From: Desmodesmus armatus
Taxonomy: Eukaryota > Chlorophyta > Chlorophyceae > Sphaeropleales > Scenedesmaceae
Length of the DNA: 64,000 nucleotides
Direction: 5' to 3'
NCBI GenBank assembly: GCA_007449985.2
Contig: VIIQ02000213.1
Coordinates: 1 to 64,000, forward strand
The translations under genes were made by a program, and so were the position numbers. The notes under the pieces were generated by a model that searched no databases, was not told where the DNA came from, and saw only the letters and a program-made list of their open reading frames with translations. Shown here piece after piece: positions 1 to 10,864 of this stretch (its first letter is position 1; every line of letters begins with the position of its first letter).

Positions 1-18
1 GGGGGGGGGGGGGGGGGG
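1..18. repeat. Poly-G run at window edge
   Basis: The window opens with an uninterrupted G run. Similar G or C runs of 10 to 30 bases are common in this window. A run exactly at position 1 may mark a contig break, where assembly stopped in a homopolymer; that is inference. The dioxygenase gene that follows on the minus strand is cut off here. Confidence 0.8.
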
Positions 19-2407
19 CGCTGACACTGCTGCTCCAACTGCTGAGACCGCCAGACTTTGCGTTGCGCAGGCACAGCAGCGTAACAATGTCTGCAAACCA
101 AACCACAACACAGCAGGTTGCACAAATCCATGTCAAGGGTGTGTGTGTTGCTTACAGGCGTGTGAGGGGGCTGGAGGTGCCATGGCCAATGTCCTTGATG
201 CAACCAACCAGAACCCTTGAGCAGACAGCGTCCCTGCAACACTCCCCCCCCCCAACAAACACAGACTGCCCCCCCCCCCCCCCAAGAGGCCCCCCTCCCG
301 CCCAATAAACACCACAACACACCTGCTGAGTCGTTGTGGAAGGGCTGTGCTGCGTGTGTTGCGTACAGCCGTGTGAGGGGGCTGGAGGGGTCGTGGCCAA
401 TGTCCTTGATGTGGCCGATCCCCCCCCCCTTCATAACATCCCCAAGCTGTCAACGCCCCTTACCCCCCCCCCCCCTCCCAGGACCCCCCTCCCCCCCCCC
501 CCCCTCACCCCCCCCCCCCCCCCCCCCACCACCACCACCCCAAGATAAACCCAAACAAAACACGACACACCTGCTGAGTCGTTGTGGAAGGGCTGTGCTG
601 CGTGTGTGGCGTACAGCCGTGTGAGGGGGCTGGAGGGATCATGGCCGATGTCCTTGATGTGCGGCATCACCCCCCCCCCTCCACCTCCACCCCACCCGAC
701 CCGGGCAAACGCACACCACCTACGAGCTGTCCCCCCACCCCACCCCCCACCCGCCCCCAAGAAAAAGATATAAGACAGACACACACACCTGCTGAGTCGT
801 TGTGGAAGGGCTGTGCTGCGTGTGTGGCGTACAGGCGTGTGAGGGGGCTGGAGGGGTCGTGACCGATGTCCTTGATGTGGCCGATCATGTGTCCCTTCTT
901 GTTGTTGCTGCTGGCCTTGCCCCAGTAGAGGCCCATGCCCCAGTATGCAATGAAGGTCTCACGAGTGCTGTACCTGCATTTGGTTTGGAGGGGAGGGGGC
1001 GCGCTTGTGTAAGTGGAAACATGACCTTCAAAGACATGCCGGGTAACAAGGGTTGGGTTTAGTCAGGGGGGGGGGGGGCACCATTGTTGCTGCTGGTCTT
1101 GCCCCAGAACAGGCCCATGCCCCAGTACGCAATCAAGGTCTCATGGCTGCTGCTGTTGAGTAGGGGGGGTGTTGGCGGGTACCTGACCTTCGAACATGCC
1201 GTTGGCAAAGAGGTTTCCTTTGGTTGGTGGTGGTGGTGGTGGTGGTGGTGGGGGGGGGGGGGGGTTGCATACAAGCAGGATACAGTGCGCCTTTCTCACC
1301 TCTCCACAGGCACGCCACGGATCAGAGCAAAGCCGCGGCTGACACCACCTCATCCCGCACGGACTCCAGGTAAGGGCCCAGGGTGGGCAGAGGGAAGTCT
1401 GCCTTGGTGACAGTCTGCAGGAAAAAAGGCGGGAAGGTGTGATCAGCACACAGGCGCGTGTGCATGCAGGAACATGAACATCCTGCAGGACTGTGTGCTG
1501 TGCTGAGGTGGGTCCAGCACAGTGGGTATGCATGCAGTGCATGCAGCATTCCTTGTCTCAAAAGGCCAAACATGGATGCTTCCAGACTTCTGCATATGAT
1601 GTCAGCACCCAAGGTTGTTGTGCATGGCGTCTAGTCAGCCATGCAAGCGGCCTGCCCTGAAGCACGGGGCTTCAGATGCATCAGGGACCACTTCATGCTG
1701 TGCTGAGGTGTGCAGGATGAGTTGAGCACGTGCATAAGCATTGATGCAGCTGCTCGGTTGCAGCTCTGTGCTGGTGCTGGTAGCCCTGTGGTATGGTCCC
1801 GCCCAAAGAGCAGCAACCCTTGATGCCTAGCTGAAAACCTGTGTGCATGTGTTTATCGTGATCCATATCGCCTTTTGCTATGGCTAAAAGCACTGCAGCT
1901 GCCTGGGTGCAGTTGGCTGGAAGGACCCTTGCTTTCGCTGTGCTGTTGGGGTACCCCTTTGGTCCCGCCCACAAAGCACAGAGCAGCAGGACCCTCTAGC
2001 ATCTGATCTGCTGCCCTGCTCACGTGTATGTCTCGGTCCTTGATGCCTTTTGCGATGACGTTCGATACAGCAGCCTCGAGCTCTGCGATGTGTGTCTCGC
2101 TGAGCACGTTGATCCAGTCTGTGCGGCCCCTGTAGTCTGCTGCTGTCCAAGCCTCAGGACCCTCGATGGTGGTGAAGGGCTCCACGGAACCCATCCTGCG
2201 AGATCGCAAACAGGTACATCAATGTGTTAAAGGATATGTGGGTGGGTAAGGCTGGTGCTGGTTGGCTAGAGGAGGGTGCTGCTGCTGCTGATGGCGTGCA
2301 ATCCCTGTCAGCATATTCCAGCCGCTCTGCGAGTGCCAGCGCTGGGCGCTCAGAAACGTTCTAAGAGCAACGGCCACGTACTTGGAAGTCTTGACGTGTG
2401 ATGCCAT
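1..2407 (-). CDS. TauD/TfdA-family dioxygenase, 5' part (3' end outside window)
   Basis: Four exons are supported by phase and splice sites: 2382-2407 (ATG), 2024-2195, 1300-1414 and 789-973. The protein starts MASHVKTSKMGSVEPF and carries family landmarks in order: EGPEAW, LSETHIAELEAAV, LPTLGPYLESVRDE, RGFALIRGVPVERY, AYWGMGLYWGKASSNN, GHIKDIGHDP, LTRLYATHAAQPFHND. The final HND is the H-x-D of the Fe(II)-binding triad of 2-oxoglutarate-dependent dioxygenases; the distal His and 2OG-binding Arg would lie downstream, beyond position 1. The substrate cannot be told. Exon 3 needs one extra base near 1340 to join DEVVS to RGF in one frame, so the gene is frameshifted as written (assembly error or mutation). 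Introns are rich in G runs on the sense strand. It is divergent from the carrier gene at 3199. Confidence 0.75.
140..1147 (-). repeat. Tandem copies of dioxygenase exon 4
   Basis: The second half of exon 4 (encoding HIKDIGHDPSSPLTRLYATH to FHNDSAG) recurs downstream at about 571-662 and 323-421, each ending at a CAG/GTGTG 5' splice site, and as a decayed copy near 140-205 that has an in-frame stop after SPLTRL. The first half (AYWGMGLFWGKTSSNNG) recurs upstream at about 1080-1147. Copies are separated by poly-C and poly-G spacers. They may be unused relics or alternative exons; none of the extra copies has an obvious good acceptor. Confidence 0.8.
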
Positions 2408-3198
2408 GTTTGCTGCAAGCGGCGAGGACTGGGGGAAGAGCAGCAGAGCAGCAGAAGTGGAACGCCAACAAAAGGGATGGTGGGCATCAAACTTTGCAAG
2501 AATCGAAGCACGATGCTGTGTTGGTTGCGTTGGGCAGCACTAACGGGAACGCCAAAGTGTTCCATTCCCCAACTGTGCCCGTTCCTCAGCAGCAGGAACG
2601 TACCTGTATGTCCAGTAATTCAGACAGTAGATCTGTTTATGCAACAAGCTGTGAGTGTTGCTGTGAGACGGGGGAGTCAGCGAGAAGAGAGCGGCAGGAA
2701 CTGGGTGAAGCAGTAGCCGCGTGTGTGGCTTTGGGCAAATGTAGTAACGTTGAGAAAACCTGCGCGTTGACGCAAAACGACTTAATGAATGGTGCTCGGC
2801 ACAACCTTTTGAGTCCTTGGGTTGGTGGAACGGGACGAAGTTGGAACGCCGTAGTCACGCATGCAGAAGTTGCACCACAGCTGCTGCCAGCTACACCATC
2901 CACTGCTCTGTATTATTTGTCTTTAGTCTTCACAGCCATCTCTGGTTCTTGCCACGAGTGTAGCTGGTGTGCCCGCGGCCCAAACGCAGTGTGACAAGAA
3001 GCGCTCAGGTGCCCAAATATTACAAACTGACACAATTTCTTCTTCTTATCGTGTTCCATAGTGCAGTACCGCCAATTATCCAGTTCTTGAGGTGGAACCT
3101 TGGGCGCCATCATACCTGCAGTGCTTGGAATGTCCTGACAGCACCACCGCTGAGCTTCTTACGACCATACCATCACAGTCTGACATAGCTACAGTAAA
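2408..3198. other. Divergent intergenic region
   Basis: This stretch separates the starts of the minus-strand dioxygenase and the plus-strand carrier, so it should hold both promoters. A 198-codon open frame runs on the plus strand (2398-2994) but overlaps the dioxygenase start and shows no domain. No clear TATA element or other motif is recognised. Confidence 0.5.
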
Positions 3199-6100
3199 AT
3201 GACCCGTCTTGTGACCGGTGTGGCGGACGCCCAGCAGAAAAACTCCCATGGACAGCAGTGGGGTCTTTTACGGGAGTTTGCAGCCAGCGGCATCTCCGTG
3301 GGGTGTGCAAACACCGTGCTGAACCCAGTAGGTATGTGATATTTCGCTCTTCACGTTAGCTGCGATGTCTGGCTCCGAACAAGCACCCCAGCACTTCAGA
3401 TGGTTACCATCTCACCATCCAAGGTTTCACACCACCAGCCCAACAGCTCGTAACTCTAGTGTATACGCAACATGAACAACTACTGTATCCGTCCACTACG
3501 CCAGATGGCCTCATCTCCGTATGTTTCGGCACTACGGCTTTGGCACCCCCTCTGCTTTTTCCAGCCAGCCAGAAACAGGCGACAGCAGCACGTGCCTAAA
3601 ACAACCCTTCCACAACCTCAGAACGAAAACAAACACACTCTAAAAACCAAATGCTGTGTCTAGTTCAAGCACCACTCACCAACCTACCCATTTGTTTCAT
3701 TGCACCTGCCTTACAGAGGTAGTCAAGATCCGCATGCACCTTGCATCAGCTGGACCAGCCCCTGCAGCAGCAGCAGCAGCAGCACCCTCAGCAGCATCAG
3801 CAGCAGCATCAACGGCATACCCCCATCCTGCCTTTTCAGCAGCAGCAGCAGGAGGAGGAGGAGCGCCGGGGGGTAACCCTTCAGTATTCGCAGCAGCTCC
3901 CCGCTACTTCTCACACACAGCAGCCTTCAGGGGAGTAGCAGCAGGCACCCCAGCAGCAGCAGCAGCAGCAGCAACAGCGCCATCAACGCTGCTGTTCCCA
4001 CTTTCAGAGACAGCCGCCGCAGCCGCCAAGAGCAGCAGAGCAGCAGCAGCAGCAACAGCAGACCAGGCGCTGTCTGCCTCCCTGCAGGCAGCGACAGCAG
4101 CAGTGGGTCACCCGGTGACACACCAGCAGCAGATCGGCAGCAGCAGCAGGGTGTCACTTGGGTTACACCAGGCTGCTGCTGTGAGCCGGCCTGGGTTCCT
4201 GGCCACTGCTGGCAGCATTCTGAGGGAGGAGGGACCAACAGCATTCTCACGCGGCATTCAGGTACGTTGGCAGTTGAAAGCCATTCCGATAGCTGAGAAG
4301 GCTGCATGAACCCTCCTAAATCAAATGAGATCAAAGTTACACCTGTAGCTATGAAGCTCAAGAGCTCATGCCAGCCATTCAATGATATCGCGGAGATGGC
4401 AGAACAAACCAGAAAGAACAAACACTGTGGCTCGAACCAGAGAGTCCTGCCTCTTAGTGACAGGCGTGGACCCCCATGTGCAGCAGACCAGCTGGCTGCT
4501 GACTTCCATACACTCGCCCCAAGGCCCCCCACGCAGCACCCCCAACCACCACCACCACCACTGAACTCTTCTGCCCTCCCTCTCCACCCACCCTGCCCCA
4601 ACAGGCATCTGCAACGCGTGCGGTGCTGGATGGTGGCCTCCGTCTGGAGGTGTAAGAGCCCGTCAAAACATTCATAGCACACAGCAGGCTGCACCCCCCC
4701 CCCCCCCCCCCCCCCCGGCTCATGCCCCCCCCCCCCCCACACCCCCCCACCCACCCCCCACCCCCACCCCACCCCACCCCACCCCACCCCCCACCAACCA
4801 CCACCAACAATGCATGACGTGACCCAATTTTTGCCTGCCTCCCTCCACCCCCTCCCCCCTCCCTAGGCATCTGCAACACGTGCCGTGCTCAATGGCGGCA
4901 TTCGGCTAGGGTTGTACGACCCCATCAAAACCCTGATGTCAGTTGACGGCAGCGGCAGGGACCTACACATGGGGCAGAAGCTGGCGGCCGGCAGCATTTC
5001 TGGCGGCATTGGTGCTGTGCTGACTACACCGATCGAGCTGGCAAAGACACGCCTGCAGGTGTGTGTGTGTGGGGGGGGGGGGGGGGGGGGATGCGCGAGA
5101 GGGGGGGGGTGGGTGCAGCAGTGTGCCCTTGCACCCTTTGAGTGGCTAGAAGAAGTGTGTTTGGGGGAGAAACTGGCGGCCGGCAGCATTTCTGGCGGCA
5201 TTGGTGCTGTGCTGACTACACCCATCGAGCTGGCCAAAACACGTCTGCAGGTATGTGTGTGGTTTGTGGGGCTTTGGCGCCCGGGGGGGGGGGGGGGGGG
5301 GGGGCAGCAGTGTGGTGTGCCCTCAGTGGAGGACGTTTTTGCTGGGGGGGGGGGGTGCACTCATTGGAAAGCTAGAAGAAGTGTGCTTTGGGGGAGGGGG
5401 GCGAGTGTGGCAGCTGGCAGCATTTCTGGCGGCATTGGTGCTGTGCTGACGACAGCAATTGAGCTGGCCAAAATGCGTCTGCAGGTATGTGTGTGGTTTG
5501 GGTGGGTGGGTGGGGCAGTGTGGTGTGCCCTCAGTGGAGAACGTTTTTCTGATGGGGGGGGGGGGGGTTGGGGGGGGGGGGGGGGGAGTTTGGTTGGTGC
5601 CCTAAATTGAGAGCTAGAAGAAGTGTGCTTGGGGGTGGGGGGGGGGGTGAGTCTGGCTGTCGGCAGCATTTCTGGCAGCATTGGTGCCGTGCTGACGACA
5701 CCGATTGAGCTGGCCAGAACGCGCCGGCACGGGAAGGGGGGGGCGAAGGCGGGGAAGGGGGGGGGGGGGGGGGAGAGCGTGGTGTTCCCTCAGAGAGTGG
5801 GTGGAAGGGTCACTCACTCACTCATTGTTCGTTACATTGAGATCCCTGAAACACCCAGCCCACACCATGTAAGCTCAGGGACCCAAACCACGTCCCTTCA
5901 GTGCAACTTAAGGCGCCACCTCCTTCTCAAGAGCAGCGAACCACCTGCAACACACAAGGTTTGACAACATGCAAACATGTACAAGGCATAAAGGGTGTGG
6001 CGGCTGGCAGCATCTCTGGCGGCATTGCTGCTCAGCAGCAACGGTGTAACCTTGCACACAGTTGTAGCATGATTCAGCGGAGTAGCGCAGTGGAAGCGTG

Positions 6101-6444
6101 ATGGGCTCATATCTGTGTGAGATACCCATAGGTCACAGGATCGAAACCTGTCTCCGCTATGCAAGTCAAATGCCTAAGCCTTCTGGCGAGTATGGGCATG
6201 CCGGCGGGTGGCAGGCAACACATGATGTGGCAAGCTACTGGCCATGGTTACTGTCAGTTTTGACAGTTACCAGTCCAGGTGGATTCTCTCAGATATACTA
6301 AGTATCAGCGTGCCAGCAAGCTGCCAGGGAACACTTGGTGTGGTGCTCTACTGGCCATGGGCAACATCAATCCTGACTACCATCAGCCTAAGTGGATTCT
6401 CCAATGTTTGGACACAACTGCTGCTGCTCGCCCTTTTTTGTTGA

Positions 6445-6475
<31 letters not shown>

Positions 6476-7067
6476 AGGCTCCCAGTGCTGCCACCCGCAG
6501 CATGTCTGTTGTGCTGCGTGGGGTGATACAGCAGCAGGGCATTACAAACACACACTCACTCATTGCTGCTGCTGCTGCTGCTGCTGCTGCAGGCTCCCAG
6601 TGCCTCCACCCGCAGCATGCCTGTTGTGCTGCGTGGGGTGATTCAGCAGCAGGGCATTACGAACACACACTCACTCATTGCTGCTGCTGCTGCTGTTGTC
6701 ACTGCTGCTGCTGCTGCTGCTGCTGCAGGCTCCCAGTGCTGCCACCCGCAGCATGTATGTGGTGCTGTGTGGGGAGATACAGCAGCAGGGCATTACAAAC
6801 ACACACTCACTCATTGCTGCTGCTGCTGCTGCTGCTGCTGCAGGCTCCCAGTGCCTCCACCCGCAGCATGCCTGTTGTGCTGCGTGGGGTGATTCAGCAG
6901 CAGGGCATTACGAACACACACTCACTCATTGCTGCTGCTGCTGCTGTTGTCACTGCTGCTGCTGCTGCTGCTGCTGCTGCAGGCTCCCAGTGCTGCCACC
7001 CGCAGCATGTATGTGGTGCTGTGTGGGGAGATACAGCAGCAGGGCATTACGAACACACACTCACGCA

Positions 7068-7104
<37 letters not shown>

Positions 7105-8410
7105 AGGCTCCCAGTGCCTCCACCCGCAGCATGTCTGTGGTGCTGCGTGGCGTAATTCAGCAGCAGGGCATTGCTGGACTGTGGCGGGGGGCCACTCCTT
7201 CTGTTCTGCGGCTGATCTTGCTCAACAGCAGCATGGTGGCAACATACGATGAGGTGAGGGGGGATGACGAATCCCATTTAAAATGTGCAGAGGGGGGGGG
7301 GCACTGCCCTCCGGGAGGGTGCAGATTTGGGGGGGGGGGGGTCAGAGCCACCCCCTCTGTCCTGCGGTTGATTCTGCTCAACAGCAGCATGGTGGCAACA
7401 TACGATGAGGTGAGGGGGGATGACTCATCCCATTTAAAATGTGCAGAGGGGGGGGGCACTGCCCTCCGGGAGGGTGCAGATTTGGGGGGGGGGTCAGAGC
7501 CACCCCCTCTGTCCTGCGGTTGATTCTGCTCAACAGCAGCATGGTGGCAACATACGATGAGGTGAGGGGGGATGACTCAGCATCTTGAAGGGGAAGGGGG
7601 GGGGGGGGGGGGGAGACACGCGGGGGGGGGGGGGGGGGGAGGGGATAGGGGGGGGGGGGGGGGGCTTCTATGATGTCGTGCGATCCTGAGGGTGTTTGAA
7701 GGGGAACATAAGGGTGGTTGAGGGGGGGGGAGGGGGGGGGGGGGTATCGTTATGCGGCTGATCCTGGCCAAACAGCAGCATGGTGGCAACATACGATGAG
7801 GTGAGGGGATTGAAGGCGCACGGCGGGGGTGGTGGTGTAGGTGGGTGGAGGGGAGGGGGGGGGGATTTGGGGGAAGGGGGAAGGGGGGAGGGGGTGCAGT
7901 GTGGGGTCCGGCAGGGGGGGGGGGGGCAGTGTGGGCATGGGAAGGGGAGGAGAGAGGTGTGTGGCACACACCCAAACTCACTGTTGCACCACTGGCACAT
8001 TACATCAGCACGTATAACTTGACTGCTGACCATGTCCATATTACTCAGTGTTAAAGTAATACTGCCCCCCCCCCCTCCCCCGCCAATAAACAGGTCAAAG
8101 GCCACATCAAGGCGCTGACAGGCTTCTCAGGACTGCAGCTGGTGCTGTCCAGCAGCATGGTGGCGGGATTAGTCACCACAACGGTCATCAACCCGCGGAC
8201 GTCGCGAGGTCCTACATGCAGACCGGCCGCGGGAACAGCTTGACCGGCGTTGTGCGCGGCATTTTGGCGCGAGAGGGCCCGCGGGGCTTTCTGAAGGGTT
8301 GGACCGCGGCCTACGCGCGGACGGGACCGCAAACGCTGATCATCTTCACGGTTTCGGAGATGATTCGGCCGCTGTTTGGGCTCAACGTGATTGGGGGCAG
8401 CAGCAGTTAG
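3199..8410 (+). CDS. Mitochondrial carrier family protein (SLC25), UCP/dicarboxylate-like
   Basis: Exons by phase: 3199-3331, 3717-4261, 4867-5058, 7107-7253, 8094-8410, about 444 aa. Three carrier repeats are visible, each with its signature: NPVEVVKIRM (split across intron 1), TPIELAKTRLQ at the end of exon 3, and INP.DVARSYMQTG in exon 5. Other landmarks are REEGPTAFSRGIQ, GIRLGLYDPIKTLM, QQQGIAGLWRGATPSVLR and EGPRGFLKGWTAAYARTGPQ. The RLGLYDPIK style suggests the uncoupling-protein/dicarboxylate/2-oxoglutarate branch, but the substrate is not assignable. Exon 2 has an insertion of about 130 Ala/Ser/Gln-rich residues encoded by CAG repeats, unusual for a family of about 300 aa. Exon 5 needs one extra base near 8194-8198 to keep INP in frame with DVARSYMQ. 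It would act in the mitochondrial inner membrane. Confidence 0.85.
4318..4386 (+). repeat. Dispersed repeat, copy 1 (carrier intron 2)
   Basis: A segment containing GATCAAAGTTACACCTGTAG followed by CTATGAAGCTC recurs in inverted orientation at about 22772-22846 and directly at about 31951-32003 inside an intron of the helicase gene. The core GTTACACCTGTAGCT is identical in all three. It may be a short MITE- or SINE-type element; no terminal repeats or target duplications are evident. Confidence 0.7.
4602..6032 (+). repeat. Tandem copies of carrier exon 3
   Basis: A decayed copy of the start of exon 3 (ASATRAVLDGGLRLE then stop) lies at 4602-4677. After the true exon, the segment LAAGSISGGIGAVLTTPIEL to RLQ is repeated at 5173-5250, 5411-5484, about 5653-5723 (no 5' splice site) and as a stub at 5994-6032. 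The first two extra copies keep an intact CTGCAG/GTATGT donor. Spacers contain G runs of 10-25 bases. The original has the only clear acceptor, though the copy at 5411 is preceded by GTGGCAG. Confidence 0.85.
6076..6159 (+). tRNA. Initiator tRNA-Met (CAT) with 12-nt intron
   Basis: A 7-bp acceptor stem AGCGGAG/CTCCGCT is followed by the D arm (GCGCAGTGGAAGCGT), an anticodon stem ATGGG/CCCAT with loop CTCATAA after removal of about 12 nt (TCTGTGTGAGAT) inserted just 3' of the anticodon, and a T arm ACAGG/CCTGT with loop ATCGAAA. The A1-T72 pair and the AUCGAAA T loop are hallmarks of eukaryotic cytosolic initiator tRNA. The canonical intron position supports a nuclear gene spliced by the tRNA endonuclease. 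It lies on the sense strand inside intron 3 of the carrier gene. CCA is not encoded. Confidence 0.92.
6478..7106 (+). repeat. Five short copies of carrier exon 4 start, each behind a CTG tract
   Basis: The start of exon 4 (APSAATRSMSVVLRGVIQQQ) is repeated at 6478, 6593, 6729, 6844 and 6983 before the full exon at 7107. Each copy follows (CTG)n CAG, which supplies the 3' splice site, and ends in GGGCATTAC plus ACACACTCACTCATTG instead of continuing to GLWRG. Spacings alternate near 115 and 136-139 bases, so a two-copy block of about 251 bases was itself duplicated. None of the short copies has an evident donor. Confidence 0.88.
7254..7802 (+). repeat. Tandem copies of carrier exon 4 end
   Basis: The 3' part of exon 4 (ATPSVLRLILLNSSMVATYD plus the GAG/GTGAGG donor) is repeated at about 7348-7410 and 7497-7561, and partially at 7754-7800. 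The first spacers, beginning GGGGATGAC and containing CCCATTTAAAATGTGCAGAG and a long G run, are near-identical, giving a unit of about 150 bases. Later spacers are almost pure G. Confidence 0.85.
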
Positions 8411-8522
8411 GCTTGCCAGGTTTTTGTTCGGGGTTTGCTTTTTCTTTGCGTGATTAACGAAGGTGCTGGAATCGCCTGATCCTCTTGTTCGCTTGAAAGC
8501 TAGCGCTGCAGCTTGTTATGGT

Positions 8523-8527
8523 TGTAA
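8523..8527 (+). terminator. Probable poly(A) signal TGTAA of carrier gene
   Basis: TGTAA, the usual chlorophyte polyadenylation motif, lies about 113 bases after the carrier TAG. Only the motif and its spacing support this. Confidence 0.45.
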
Positions 8528-8837
8528 ACGTGCTGGGTTTGGGTGTTGGCATGGGTCGCGGGTTACTGGCGCCCGGCATCAAGTGGTTTGAGCTGTCCGA
8601 CACAAGGACCTTCCAAAGGTGTGATTTCTCACCAACCGTATGAGCCATATACCCTGGCTCTCTTGACACTCAGCCTCGTGTGGCCCTTGCCAGAGTTTGT
8701 ATGCCTCAGTGCATGTGAGTAGTGTGCGTTGTGGGACACTAGGCGGGCAACTCCCCTTCACCACTAACCTCCCCCCCCCTCCCTTCACCCTTGCCAAGAG
8801 GGACTTGAAGGGGGGCGTGAAGGGGGGGGGGGTGAAG

Positions 8838-9095
8838 GGGGCTGTTCGGGCTCAACGTGATTGGGGGCAGCAGCTAGGCCGCCTAGCCGCCTGGTGGTCT
8901 TTGGACGTGGTTGATTTACTGTCGCGCAAAAGACGACAGGCTGGAGTGCGTGAACGCGCAGCAGATTTCTGGACGCGTGAGAGCCAGCGCAGCAGCTTGC
9001 TTATTCGCATGTGCTAGCTTTGGGTGTCGGCATGGTTTTTGCTCATTTTGCGCTCGGCATCAGAACGTTTTCACCTGTCTGAGCTGTCCGAGTGA
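8838..9095 (+). repeat. Decayed duplicate of carrier 3' end and 3' UTR
   Basis: The coding end (LFGLNVIGGSS then TAG) and about 200 bases of 3' UTR, including GGGTGT.GGCATGG and GAGCTGTCCGA, recur here about 470 bases downstream. The copy has no upstream carrier exon and is not a gene. The stretch between the two copies (8606-8837) shows no gene. Confidence 0.75.
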
Positions 9096-9985
9096 AGCCT
9101 GCGATTGTGAGATTGCTTCATGAATCTTTGATCAAACACCCGTTCCCATCACGTTTGATCAAACACCCGTTCCCATCAGTTATATTTGATCAAACACCTG
9201 ACTCACTCGACGCTCGTCCACCTAGTGTGGCTCCTGCCAAGATGCGCATGCTGCATGCAACAGCAGTTTGCGTTGTTTGGGCTCGTGGGTTACTGGCTGA
9301 AGATGGATGGTGGAGTGATTGGCTGGGCTTGGTTGGTTGGTTGGTTGGTTTGACTGTATATCACGTTTGACCTGGGCTGTCGCAGCGTAACTCGGCATGT
9401 GCTGCATCCAAAGCAGGGCTGAGTTCCTCCCAGGCTGGTACCAGCTGTGCTCAACCCCTTCGTATGTGAGGTCCTGGGCCTCAGGACCTCATGCGGCATG
9501 TTGGTGTCTTTGACCTGCTAGCTTCCCACCACAAATGGTGATGGGTGCTGGAAGCAAATACACGGCGTCAAATTTTGTAACATAAGGTCCATCTCAAACC
9601 CATCAACAGCACCACCACTCTGCCCCCCCCCCTCAGACTCTGAGAGTCAGCTCAAGTTGAGAGGGGGAGGGGGGGGCGAGTGATGCTGACAGCATGATCC
9701 AAGTCACTACGGTAGTGAGAGCAGACATGCCTACATTCCAGCACACCGGATGGTATGCATAGCTGGCAAAATCATCAGCTTTCAAAGCCGGGCCGGGCAG
9801 GTTCTGAAGGCATGAGTGGCTAGCCTAGCCGGAAGAAGACACTGTCAATGCATGTTGCCAGGTGCAGTCATCATGGCTGACGATTACTGACGACCTTGAT
9901 CACGGTTGTCACAGCCAAGACCATGACGGACAGCCAGCCGGTCAAGAGCTGGATCTGCAAGCACTTCCACTGCATGCACTATGTG

Positions 9986-10130
9986 AAGCTGCTGCTGCTG
10001 CTGCTGCTGCAACTGCTGTTGCAACTGCTGTTGCAACCTCAGCTGTTGCTGACGCTGCTGCTGCTGCTGCTGCTACTGCTGCTCCCGCTCCAGCAATTGC
10101 TGCTGCAACAACTTCTGTTGCATCAACTGC
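9986..10130 (+). repeat. Imperfect CTG/TTG microsatellite
   Basis: Mostly CTG triplets interrupted by TTG and CAACTG. It creates long low-complexity open frames (poly-Leu, poly-Ala, poly-Gln) on both strands that are not treated as genes. Confidence 0.8.
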
Positions 10131-10864
10131 TGTGCTGAGGAACGGTCCGCTTCTGCCAAGCTGGGCATCAATAACATGCATAATATTGTGGTGCATGTTT
10201 CTGGTATGTCAGGTGATCCGCAGCTCTGAGCACTGAGCTGGCAGCTCTGCTTGCATGAGTGATGGCACTGCATACATGTTCCAGTCTGAAGCGTGGCCTG
10301 CCAAGGTGCCATGAATACTATGCTGGGTAGTAACCAGCTATACTAGGCTGGGTAGTACCCAGTGGGTACCAGTGGGCACGGCTATGAGGCCAGGACACTT
10401 TCGTTACCTGCTACCAGCATGCAGTGCATTGAAGCAGCAGCCGCAGTAGCAACTGTCAGATGGATTCAATTTGTTGCTCCTGATGTATATAACTGCTTCT
10501 CAGCTTTGTGTGGTGAGCCTCACCCGGCACTCGAAGGGGGGCGGGGGGCGACAAAGGCACGGAGCATGGCTGACAGTTGCTGTGCTGTCCCAGTTCCTTG
10601 CGTTTGACTCCAATTTGGTGGTGTTCTCCATGTGTACGTACTATATACAGTTTGCATCCGAGTACGATAGTGCGCAGTAACACAAAATGTCTTTGTTTGT
10701 GATATCGATATCAGCATGATGCTGTTAGAGCAGCGTCAGTTACTGTTTGTGGTTTGGGTGTGCTCATGTTAGGGTTGATTGTTTGTTGGCAGGTTTGTTT
10801 GCGTACTATAATACTGACTGAACCTGACCGTAGTAGTACTACAACACTGGCAAGTGATGTGAGG

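Noticed and set aside
3927..4879. Minus-strand open frames opposite carrier exon 2 and the poly-C spacer
   Set aside because: They consist of Leu/Gly/Val runs from CAG and C-run antisense; the plus strand is explained by the carrier.
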